NCBI GenBank assembly: GCA_017454745.1
Contig: JAFTCL010000066.1
Span: forward strand, 1-64,000
DNA: 64,000 nucleotides
Direction: 5' to 3'
From: Kiritimatiellia bacterium
GTDB taxonomy: Bacteria > Verrucomicrobiota > Kiritimatiellia > RFP12 > UBA1067
This document shows, one piece after another, positions 18,253 through 26,426 of this stretch (its first letter is position 1; each line of letters begins with the position of its first letter). Below the pieces are notes generated by a model. The model was given only the letters and a program-made list of their open reading frames with translations. It ran no database searches and had not been told where the DNA came from. A program made the position numbers and the translations under genes.

Positions 18253-21200
18253 ATGTTGCCTTCTGCTATCACCAAAAAGTTGCTGGAATCTTGGGGCGGC
18301 GAATTCGTGTTCGCGGATGCCGAAAAAGCGGTCAATCGCGGCCGGGTTTTGCGCGCCGACATGAAAGGCGATTTCGTTTCGGGCGAAATCGGCCGCGAAG
18401 ACGGCGGCATCATTTACAGCAAATTCAAAATCCGTCCGGACGGGACGGTGGACAGCCTGTGCCCCTGCTACACCAACCAAAAGCTCGGCCAGGTGTGTTA
18501 TCACGTGGTGGCGCTCGGAATAACCCTGATGCGCCGCCATAGCGATCCGCTGCGGGAGCAGAAATATCAGGAAGAACTGCGACGGAGCCGCCGGATGGCG
18601 GAGGTGGATCCCGCGTCCTATGTCCAGCGGAGCCAGTCCGGCTGTCCGGCGGTGATCCAGTTGAAACTGTTCGGCGACTGGGTGGGCGAGTTCCAGTCCG
18701 GCCGGGAGATAAATTTCGGTATAAACTTTGTCGGCTCCCGCAACGGCGCCAGCTTGGGAGCCTGCCCGCAACAGACGCTGTCGATCTCCGCCGAGGACGA
18801 AGCGTTACTCTCGGTGCTGGAGGATGTGTGCGTGGGGCCGCCGCAGGCGATTTTCGAGGTCTCCGCCCGTGACGCGCTGAACATATTTAATGTGGCGAAG
18901 CATCTCCAAATCGAAACCGATGCCGGTCCGTTGGAGGTGGAAGCCCATGAGGTGGCGGTTTCGGTTCAGGTGGACGTTGACCACCGCACCGGGGAACTGC
19001 TGGTATTCCCTGTGGTTAAGACGCCCTCGCACTCCGATTCTTCAAAGCCGGTTTTTATCGTCGGTCAACGCGGCGGGTTCGTTTTGGAAAACGGGCATTT
19101 GTGGCCGATGAAACAGGTGCTGCCGCTGCCGTATCACGAGCTGTACCGCAACCAAATCACGGTGCCGCGCGAACGGGTGATCAATTTCCTCGACCATGAG
19201 TTGCCGAATTTGAAAAACGCCACCCCGATGCAGCTGGAGGTGCCGCCCTCGCTGTTTGCCCGGATCCCGGCGAACCCGGTTTTCTTGCTTGAGGTTTGCG
19301 GCACCCCGTCCGTGGTCCGCGCCATTCTCCGGGTCAAGTACGGCGACCGCACGTTGACGGCGGTCGTGCCTGATCCCCAGGGTGAGTTGTCGATTCCCGA
19401 TCCTGACGACATTTTGTGCTACCGGGTACGGAATATGCCGTCGGAAATGAACGCGCTGGCAAAGTTGGCCAAACTCGGTTTCCAAAACCAGAATGGCAAT
19501 CTGGTGCTGATGGAACAGCGCAATGTCTTGGATTTTGTAGGCAGCAGTTATCCGGCGTTGAAGCGCAACGGCTGGAAGGTGACTTTTTCCGGCAGTGTTA
19601 ACGGATTGGTTGAAGAGTTGCTGTCCGTGATCCCGGTGGTTAAGATAGCGGATGCCGGGAACGGCTATTTTGACGTCGGCTACACATTTGAGGGCCCGAA
19701 CGGCGGCGGGATTCCTCCCGCCGAGGTGCAGCGCGCCCTTAATTGCGGCGATTCTTACGTGGTTTACAAGGGTAGAACCCTGCTGTTCGACGACAAGGCG
19801 ATTGCGGCGATGCGCGGCATTTTCAACGATTGCCCCAGCCGTCCCAGCCGCACTCCGGGGCATTTTTTGCTGCCCGACATTTACGCCCCGTTTGTGCAAT
19901 CTTCGCTCACCGCCCTGGAGGAGGCGATTTGCGTGGAGTGCCCCGACTCTTGGCGCGAATTGGCGGAACGAAAGAACCGGGTTAAAAATTCCAGAATCGA
20001 GCCGGAGCCGTTGGGCGATCTTGAGACAACTTTGCGCCCATACCAGAAGTACGGCGTTTACTGGCTGCGTTTTCTGGAGAAATCCGGGATGTGTGGCCTG
20101 CTGGCGGACGAGATGGGCCTTGGCAAAACCCTGCAGACGCTTTGCTGGATCAGTTTGCGCCGTGCCAGTCCCGAGGCGCAAGGCAAACCGGCGCTGGTGG
20201 TTTGCCCGACCAGTCTGGTGGCCAACTGGGCGCGCGAGGCGCAGATTTTCGTGCCGCATTTAAAGGCGCTGGTGCTGTCCGGTACCGAACGCAAAGACCG
20301 GTTCGCTGAAATCCCCCAGAGCGATTTGGTGGTTACCTCCTATGCGCTTATCCGTCGCGACCAGGAGGAGTACGCGCCGTACCGGTTCTCGGTGGCGGTG
20401 CTGGACGAGGCCCAGCACATTAAAAACCGCAACACCCGAAACGCGCTGGCCGCGAAACAGATTTGCGCCGCCAATAAACTGGTCTTGACCGGCACCCCGA
20501 TTGAGAACAGCGTTGCGGACATTTGGTCGATTATGGACTTCCTGATGCCGAATTACCTTGGGAAGTATGACGATTTTAAAATTAATTACGAATTGCCGAT
20601 CGCTGCCGCCGGGGACGACGGCGAGGCCGCCCAGGAAAAACTCCGCCGTAAACTGCACCCGTTTATTTTGCGGCGGTTGAAAAAGCAGGTGGCCAAAGAT
20701 TTGCCGGATAAGATCGTCAAGGTCTCTTACTGCCAGATGACTCAAGAGCAGCAGCAGGTTTACGACCGTTTGCTGGCGGAATCCCGGCGTAGGGTGGGCG
20801 ACATGGTGCGAGACCGCGGTTTTGACCACAGCCGGTTTGAGATTCTGGCCATTTTGATGCGGTTGCGCCAGGTTTGCTGCCATCTGGGGTTGCTTAACGA
20901 CGGGAAAACGCCGCCCAGGGCTTACAGCGCTCCGTCCGCGAAGACGGAGGCGTTTTTCGAATTGTTGGACGAGGCGATTGACGGCGGACACCGGGTGCTG
21001 GTGTTCAGCCAGTTCGTGAAAATGCTGAACCTGCTCCGTTGTGAATTTGAGTCAAGGGGAATCCAGTATTGCTATCTGGACGGTTCAACCAAAGACCGGT
21101 TGGAGCAATGCCAACGTTTCAACCTCACCCCGTCCATTCCGGTGTTTTTGATTTCCTTAAAGGCCGGCGGCACCGGTCTTAACCTGACCGGCGCCGATAT

Positions 21201-21447
21201 GGTGGTGCATTTCGACCCGTGGTGGAATCCGGCGGTTGAGGATCAGGCGACAGACCGTGCCCACCGCATTGGGCAAAAGCGCACGGTGTACAGCATCAAG
21301 ATGATTACCGAAGACACCATAGAGGAAAAGGTGCTGGCGATGCAGCGCAAAAAACAGGCGGTGATAAACGCCACTATCGGCACCACCGACCAGTCCGTGA
21401 TGCAGCAACTCACCTACGATGACATCAAAGACCTGCTCGGGCTATAG
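18253..21447 (+). CDS. SNF2/Swi2-family ATPase with SWIM zinc finger
   Basis: A 1064-residue protein. ATG 18253 is preferred because the frame upstream overlaps the previous gene and the terminator; no strong ribosome-binding site is seen. Near residue 70 a SWIM zinc finger (CPC...CYH) is present, a DNA- or protein-binding module. A long beta-rich middle follows. The helicase core includes LADEMGLGKT (Walker A, about residue 618), VLDEAQHIKN (Walker B, about 717), LTGTPIENS, and the C-terminal motifs SLKAGGTGLNL and DRAHRIGQ (about residue 1000). Bacterial proteins of this layout (RapA/HepA-like) remodel nucleic acid-protein complexes. Its last 260 bp are duplicated at 30281-30540. Confidence 0.93.
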   Translation: MLPSAITKKLLESWGGEFVFADAEKAVNRGRVLRADMKGDFVSGEIGREDGGIIYSKFKIRPDGTVDSLCPCYTNQKLGQVCYHVVALGITLMRRHSDPLREQKYQEELRRSRRMAEVDPASYVQRSQSGCPAVIQLKLFGDWVGEFQSGREINFGINFVGSRNGASLGACPQQTLSISAEDEALLSVLEDVCVGPPQAIFEVSARDALNIFNVAKHLQIETDAGPLEVEAHEVAVSVQVDVDHRTGELLVFPVVKTPSHSDSSKPVFIVGQRGGFVLENGHLWPMKQVLPLPYHELYRNQITVPRERVINFLDHELPNLKNATPMQLEVPPSLFARIPANPVFLLEVCGTPSVVRAILRVKYGDRTLTAVVPDPQGELSIPDPDDILCYRVRNMPSEMNALAKLAKLGFQNQNGNLVLMEQRNVLDFVGSSYPALKRNGWKVTFSGSVNGLVEELLSVIPVVKIADAGNGYFDVGYTFEGPNGGGIPPAEVQRALNCGDSYVVYKGRTLLFDDKAIAAMRGIFNDCPSRPSRTPGHFLLPDIYAPFVQSSLTALEEAICVECPDSWRELAERKNRVKNSRIEPEPLGDLETTLRPYQKYGVYWLRFLEKSGMCGLLADEMGLGKTLQTLCWISLRRASPEAQGKPALVVCPTSLVANWAREAQIFVPHLKALVLSGTERKDRFAEIPQSDLVVTSYALIRRDQEEYAPYRFSVAVLDEAQHIKNRNTRNALAAKQICAANKLVLTGTPIENSVADIWSIMDFLMPNYLGKYDDFKINYELPIAAAGDDGEAAQEKLRRKLHPFILRRLKKQVAKDLPDKIVKVSYCQMTQEQQQVYDRLLAESRRRVGDMVRDRGFDHSRFEILAILMRLRQVCCHLGLLNDGKTPPRAYSAPSAKTEAFFELLDEAIDGGHRVLVFSQFVKMLNLLRCEFESRGIQYCYLDGSTKDRLEQCQRFNLTPSIPVFLISLKAGGTGLNLTGADMVVHFDPWWNPAVEDQATDRAHRIGQKRTVYSIKMITEDTIEEKVLAMQRKKQAVINATIGTTDQSVMQQLTYDDIKDLLGL

Positions 21448-21520
21448 GCAAGTCCGCCGTATCCCCGCAAATGGCGTCAGTCGCGAACAAATCCGTTTGT
21501 TTTTGGCCGCAACCCGGACG

Positions 21521-21541
21521 CGACGGAGCGCGTCCCTCCCG
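21521..21541 (+). repeat. Dispersed 21-bp repeat, inverted partner of 30186-30206
   Basis: The segment starting CGACGGAGCG and ending CCTCCCG is the exact reverse complement of a segment at 30186-30206. The two copies face each other around the carbohydrate island. Confidence 0.75.
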
Positions 21542-21637
21542 GATGTTCCACCCAGTCCGCCGTGTTTGCACGATTTGCGGATGCCCCCGAATTTGTCCAA
21601 TCCCCAATGTGTCAAATCACTAGGTAAATGGCGGGGG

Positions 21638-23158
21638 TTACAACCCCATGTCGTGCCATGTGCCGACCACGTCAAGCCACAACGGTTTCGACGGCGGAAC
21701 GAGAAACGGTTTCGTGTTCCTGGATACGCGGTAGATTTGCGCAAGCTCCGCGAAGAGAGGAGCCATATCGGCCGTCTTCGCATCGCGCGCGAGAGCGAAG
21801 TCAAGTTCAGCGCGGAGGCGCAGGACCCGGAATCTCCATGATGCCCGCGCGATGACGTTCATGGACCTCTCCGCCTCATCAAGCAGTTCGAGAACACGTT
21901 TCGCCCTCGTCGCGTCTAACCGTTTGCACTCGTGCAGCACATGCCAGTCGCTTGAGGGATCAAGGCCCTCCAGGGAATACGGTGAACGTTTCTTGCCGCC
22001 GAGGCAAGCCGTAGCGCTGTGGGACAGGTTCTCCTCCATGAGCGCGGCCGCTTCGCAGATTGGTGTGCGCGTACCCTCGCCAAAATAGCGGGCGGCGTAG
22101 TCGCCGACGACATCAAGCGCGGACTTGGATGGATCGCGAAGTATTCCCAACACAACGACCATGTTCAAATCCTCGTAAATCCCCTCGGAGTACGGGCGTA
22201 GCCCGGACATCCCCGGATTGCCCAGAAACTCGCCCTGCAGGCGCGCGGGCATGGGATTCGCGCCGTATCCGCCCCACGGGAGCATGCCGCGCATCGAAAT
22301 TTCGCTCATGGCGAAGACGGGCATCCCGCCTGGGGATAGCGCCTTCGTGCGGGCGAGGTCCATCGGATCCACATATATGCTGTCGACCCAGGTCCGCACT
22401 TCGTCGCCCTTCGCGAAAAGCCCCTCCCATTCGCCGAGTTTGCCGAAGGTGTCGAACCGCCATGTGGAGAGGTTGAACTTTACGCCTGGAAAGATTTCGC
22501 GCGACAGCCCGGAGATCCGTCTGCACAGCTTGAGATAGGCGTTGGCGCCCCACGGGGCGCAGTTGGAGCAGGTGCAGCCGCCCTGATCGTACGGAAACGA
22601 TGTCACGGACGTTGGCGGTTCGTCCCAGAACGCCTCGAACACGTTTTTGCGCCACTTGAGCAGAAGTTCTGTCGCACCGGGCTTGGACGGGCAAAGCTCC
22701 ACATGGTAGTGTCCGCTGAGGCTTCGCACGTATCCGTTCTTTCCGGGCCGCCAGTCGGCTCTCAGTTCGGGGGGGCTGTCCTTGAACGACTCGTTTGCCA
22801 AAAAGTGCAAATCGCGCTGGAGGCCAAGGCGTTTGGCCGTGCGGAAGATGAGCTTTAGCCGCGCAAGGCGCTTCCGGGCATCAGGGTCGTCCATGCATGC
22901 GAAGTCATGCATGTCGAACCAGACGGCGATGCCGGTAAGCCCCCATTCGGCAAGCTCCTCAACGTAGTTTGCCACTTCAGCATCCGATGCCGTTTCGTAC
23001 CAGTTGCTGAAGTGCGTGGCGAAGTACACGCTGCGTTCCGGATACGTGCCCGGCGATGCCACGGCCGTTCGCGCCGCCGCCAGCAACGCGGTTCCGAGAA
23101 CCGTCAAGAGGAACTTGCATGGAAGGCCATCGGCCCCGTTATTCTTGGCGCCCTTCAC
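21638..23158 (-). CDS. Secreted glycosidase-like protein (TIM-barrel type), family unknown
   Basis: A 506-residue protein with a charged N-terminal stretch then a signal-peptide core (FLLTVLGTALLAAARTAVAS). The mature part resembles a TIM-barrel glycoside hydrolase: RSVYFATHFSNWYE, GIAVWFDMHDF, FPYDQGGCTCSNCAPW and FNLSTWRFD are strand-like segments with carboxylates and a Cys-rich turn. Such CxCxxC elements are seen in DUF4838/GH20-like secreted proteins, but family membership is not certain. It is the last gene of the five-gene operon and overlaps the GH28 gene start region by 20 bp, which supports translational coupling. Likely role: carbohydrate cleavage outside the cytoplasm. Confidence 0.6.
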   Translation of the reverse strand: MKGAKNNGADGLPCKFLLTVLGTALLAAARTAVASPGTYPERSVYFATHFSNWYETASDAEVANYVEELAEWGLTGIAVWFDMHDFACMDDPDARKRLARLKLIFRTAKRLGLQRDLHFLANESFKDSPPELRADWRPGKNGYVRSLSGHYHVELCPSKPGATELLLKWRKNVFEAFWDEPPTSVTSFPYDQGGCTCSNCAPWGANAYLKLCRRISGLSREIFPGVKFNLSTWRFDTFGKLGEWEGLFAKGDEVRTWVDSIYVDPMDLARTKALSPGGMPVFAMSEISMRGMLPWGGYGANPMPARLQGEFLGNPGMSGLRPYSEGIYEDLNMVVVLGILRDPSKSALDVVGDYAARYFGEGTRTPICEAAALMEENLSHSATACLGGKKRSPYSLEGLDPSSDWHVLHECKRLDATRAKRVLELLDEAERSMNVIARASWRFRVLRLRAELDFALARDAKTADMAPLFAELAQIYRVSRNTKPFLVPPSKPLWLDVVGTWHDMGL

Positions 23159-24446
23159 AGTTTTCCATCCTCACTCCGTCGCCCGGTCCCCGGACAACCG
23201 CAAAGCTTAAATCGGGCTTCGCCACCCAGCCTCTATGGTTGCGGATTCGCAAAGTGGCGAGATTGCGGCGCGAACAGTTGCGGAATACGAAATTTTCAGC
23301 ATGGCAAATCCCGTTTCCGCCTATGTCGCAAGGCAGAAGAGACTCCATTCTGCAATTCTCGATCAGGACATCCCTCACGCGGGCATCCGCTTCCGGGCAT
23401 ACGACGGCTACGGGCCATCCGCACTCCAGAATAGTGCATCCCGCAACCCTGATGTTCTCTATGTACACGTTCTTCCGCCGCTTGGTCCAAGCCGGCATGA
23501 AACCGATGCCTCTGCTGCTTTCGTGAAAACGGCAATTCTCGACCGTGATGTTCCTTACCGTTCCGCTTCCGACACCAAAGCGGACCCCGTAGCAACAGCT
23601 CCAAACGTCGCAATCCGAAATACGGATGTTTTCGCATGGATGATCCGCCGCATGCAGCCGGCAAGACGCCCGAATCGCGAAACCATCGTCGCCGGTCTTG
23701 ATTGTGCAGCCGCTCACAGTCGCGTTGCGGGTGCAGTCGATGGAAATCCCGTCGGAATTCGCTATCGTTCTGTCGGCGGCTATCGTGACATTCCGTATGG
23801 CCAGCCCGTCGCAGCACCGGAAGTGCGCCGTCCATGCCGGCGTATGGGCGAGCGTCACGCCTTCAATGCGGATGTCTCTCGACAGGAAGAAAGCCACCAT
23901 GTGTCCGGGGCGGAACCATTCGCGGTCGGTCGGATGAAGCTTAAGCCCATACTTGTAGTAAGGGAACCGGCTGTCCTCGTCGCATTCGCCGAAAAACGCG
24001 GGGCCGTTACCGTCGATCACGCCGTCTCCCGTGATGGCGGTATGCTCCACCTTGTAACCCAATATGAGATGCCCGCCGCTCCATTCCTCATGATCGTCCC
24101 AGAAGTTCTCAGGAAAGGCGTCGTTGGCGTTGTAGTCCTCCCTTCGGCCGCTACCTTTCAGGACCGCGCCCTTTTCAAGGCGGAGTTCCGTATGCGAGCG
24201 AAGCCAAAGCGTTCCCGTGTTCCACACGCCCGGTGGAACGACGACAACTCCCCCGCCCGATTCCCCCGCCTTGTCCAGCGCTTTCTGAATCGCCGACATG
24301 TTTGCGGCCGGACCCGCGTCTTCCGCTGCACCGAAATCGCGAATGTCCAACGCGCCCTTCGGTTCCGCCGGAGGAAGATCGGCATTGGCACACTGGTTTG
24401 CCGCCATCACGACGATGGCGGCAAACTTGAAAACACCATCACACAT
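23139..24446 (-). CDS. Secreted glycoside hydrolase family 28 (polygalacturonase-like)
   Basis: A 435-residue protein with a short hydrophobic leader (about residues 1-22, ending CANADLPP). The body is a right-handed beta-helix. GH28 active-site signatures are visible: NSDGISID (about residue 228, Asp), TGDDGFAIR (about residue 250, the Asp pair) and a downstream GVRFGVGSG segment. GH28 enzymes hydrolyse alpha-1,4-galacturonide or related linkages in pectin. The His motif usually written GHG is altered, so substrate choice (for example rhamnogalacturonan or another uronide) is open. It starts 11 nt after the preceding small secreted gene and is part of the island operon. Confidence 0.85.
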   Translation of the reverse strand: MCDGVFKFAAIVVMAANQCANADLPPAEPKGALDIRDFGAAEDAGPAANMSAIQKALDKAGESGGGVVVVPPGVWNTGTLWLRSHTELRLEKGAVLKGSGRREDYNANDAFPENFWDDHEEWSGGHLILGYKVEHTAITGDGVIDGNGPAFFGECDEDSRFPYYKYGLKLHPTDREWFRPGHMVAFFLSRDIRIEGVTLAHTPAWTAHFRCCDGLAIRNVTIAADRTIANSDGISIDCTRNATVSGCTIKTGDDGFAIRASCRLHAADHPCENIRISDCDVWSCCYGVRFGVGSGTVRNITVENCRFHESSRGIGFMPAWTKRRKNVYIENIRVAGCTILECGWPVAVVCPEADARVRDVLIENCRMESLLPCDIGGNGICHAENFVFRNCSRRNLATLRIRNHRGWVAKPDLSFAVVRGPGDGVRMENCEGRQE

Positions 24447-24457
24447 CGCATAATCCC

Positions 24458-25159
24458 CTAATTGAGGAGTAGCAGGAAGCCATGAGGTATGAAAATGGTT
24501 CCCACGAGCGTCTGTGACTCGTTCTTAAGGATGATGTTCCAAAGGCCGCTCTGCTTGGGCGAGAATGTCATCGCGCCGTTGCCTGTGAAGCTGGCCGTGA
24601 TGGCGGCCCCGTGCGGCGGAACGAGCGTGAGGGTCGATTCCGAAGATTCGGAAACGGAGTTGCGTCCCCAACTGTTGCCGGTGTAGGCGATCGCCGGCCA
24701 GGCGTCCGGTATCTTGCCGCGCCTGTCCGGGCCCGGACCGACCGTGTCCGCGACGAATGTCCGCGCGTCCGATTCCGCGAGCTGCCCACCACCGCCGAAC
24801 ACCGACCATTGGACGCCGACCTTCACGATCCCGTAGGTGGAATTCTCAAGCAGCCAGACACCCGCCGCTTGGATGTGTTGCGAGACGGTCTCGGAACCGG
24901 CCTCGGAAGCGGCGGAGACGACCGGGAATGTGGCGCCGTCCGGCGACGTGACGGTGACATTGTCGCCTTTGCCCCATCCTATCGGCATGAGTCCGGACAG
25001 CTCTTCCTGGGACGAAACGACGATCGGCGTTTCGCCGGAGGTGTCGAGCCGAAAGACACACGCCTCTGTGGATGTCGCAAGGACTATGCCGTCTGCAGCA
25101 TAGAGCAGCGGCACGGCGGCAAAGGCCGTACCGGCAATCAGCATTAATCGCGTTCTCAT
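24458..25159 (-). CDS. Secreted hypothetical protein
   Basis: A 233-residue protein with a signal peptide (MRTRLMLIAGTAFAAVPLLYAADG). The mature part is beta-rich and Gly/Ser/Thr-rich with a DARTFVADTVGPGPDRRG segment and a short hydrophobic C-terminus (GFLLLLN). No family recognised. It is packed 16 nt after the SUMF1-like gene and 11 nt before the GH28 gene, so it belongs to the operon. Proteins with this pattern often flank SUMF1-like genes in Kiritimatiellota, which is a general impression and not checked. Confidence 0.75.
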   Translation of the reverse strand: MRTRLMLIAGTAFAAVPLLYAADGIVLATSTEACVFRLDTSGETPIVVSSQEELSGLMPIGWGKGDNVTVTSPDGATFPVVSAASEAGSETVSQHIQAAGVWLLENSTYGIVKVGVQWSVFGGGGQLAESDARTFVADTVGPGPDRRGKIPDAWPAIAYTGNSWGRNSVSESSESTLTLVPPHGAAITASFTGNGAMTFSPKQSGLWNIILKNESQTLVGTIFIPHGFLLLLN

Positions 25160-25175
25160 TTCTGCATCCCTCCGT

Positions 25176-26426
25176 TCACTTCACGATGAACGCCACACGG
25201 AAACCGTTCTCCCGCCATTGCTTGTTGTAAGACTCACTATAGATGGCGGCAGGATTCAACGCCCACAGGCGAGATGAATACTCAAATGTGCTCTGAAACG
25301 AGACGACAGTAGTGACAAGGCGATTGGCGATTGTGCCCTCATACGCTGGCGTCCATGGATCAGGAGCATCTGCCTTGTCTGTTCTGGAAGTGTCATCAAG
25401 GGCCCATTCGCGCACATTCCCCAGCATGTCATACAATCCGAATCCATTTGGCAGCTTGCTCCCCACTTCAACGGTCGTGTTGGTCCAGGCCACAACATAA
25501 TCAGAGTAGCCCGACGTGGATGGCCCCCATGGATATTCAGTGTCTGCGCCACCTCTTGCAGCAATTTCGCCCATGATTTTCGTGGGATAGTCGAATCCCG
25601 TAACGCCAGCTGCCGTCTGCGTAAGCTTGTTGAACTTGCCGAGGAATGTGTTGCCCTCGATATCCACAGCTTTCGTGGTTATCTCCGGCATGCGCCCGGT
25701 GTACCAGCGAACCTGCTCCACGGGACGATACCAATGGTTGTTGCCGTCGCTATCGGTCTGATATGCAGACGGATTCGATCCGTAGATTTCATTGTACTGC
25801 CACTGCGTGACAGGGAACACACCAATATAGTAATCTAGGTCGGTGATCCAGTTCGTCTGTGAGTTTGTTCCCTGCAGATTCGTCGCGCTGCTGCCAGTGC
25901 GGTACCCGTTCGGGAAAGCACTGTCCACCGTGCGGGCGATCTTGCGGAACACCATGTTTGTCGTCTTGTAGAGCGCCGTGTTGTAGCGGAGGTTCGACGC
26001 CTCCTGGGAGCCAAGCAGACCCTCGTAGGAGATCTTACCCGTCTGGAGATTCACAATCATATAGTCGTCGCCGCTCGGATTGTCGGCGGAGAGGAGCGTC
26101 GCCGTCATCGTGCAGTTCTGCGCCTTGATGCCGGAAGGCGGATTCCACGTAATCGTATGCGTGCCGGAGCTTGCGCTCGCACCGATGTCCGTCACCCCGT
26201 CGATGACATACGTCTCGTCGCCGATGGTCGCATTGAACACAAGACGGCAGTAGATGCCCGCCCCGACATCCTGGCCGCCGGTGACGGTGTAGGTGATGTC
26301 CACCTTGTTGTTCCACGGCCATCGCTGCGTCACGCTGTCGACGGTTACGCTGGGATCGGCGGCGCTTGCGGCAAACGCAATGCTGCCTGCCGCAAAAAAC
26401 GCGGCTAATCGGTTCTTCTGGTTCAT
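25176..26426 (-). CDS. Secreted SUMF1/FGE-family (EgtB/PvdO-like) protein
   Basis: A 416-residue protein. ATG 26426 follows GGAAAGGAG and overlaps the upstream gene's stop (ATGA). Residues 1-22 form a signal peptide, residues about 25-150 are an immunoglobulin-like beta domain (SVTQRWPWNNKVDITY), and residues about 190-416 are the formylglycine-generating-enzyme-like domain with its hallmarks YPWGPS, NGFGLYDMLGNVREW and WRENGFRVAF. Genuine FGE activates sulfatases, but many secreted members are structural or have other non-haem-iron chemistry. No sulfatase gene is in the window, so activation of a sulfatase is not supported here. Confidence 0.88.
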   Translation of the reverse strand: MNQKNRLAAFFAAGSIAFAASAADPSVTVDSVTQRWPWNNKVDITYTVTGGQDVGAGIYCRLVFNATIGDETYVIDGVTDIGASASSGTHTITWNPPSGIKAQNCTMTATLLSADNPSGDDYMIVNLQTGKISYEGLLGSQEASNLRYNTALYKTTNMVFRKIARTVDSAFPNGYRTGSSATNLQGTNSQTNWITDLDYYIGVFPVTQWQYNEIYGSNPSAYQTDSDGNNHWYRPVEQVRWYTGRMPEITTKAVDIEGNTFLGKFNKLTQTAAGVTGFDYPTKIMGEIAARGGADTEYPWGPSTSGYSDYVVAWTNTTVEVGSKLPNGFGLYDMLGNVREWALDDTSRTDKADAPDPWTPAYEGTIANRLVTTVVSFQSTFEYSSRLWALNPAAIYSESYNKQWRENGFRVAFIVK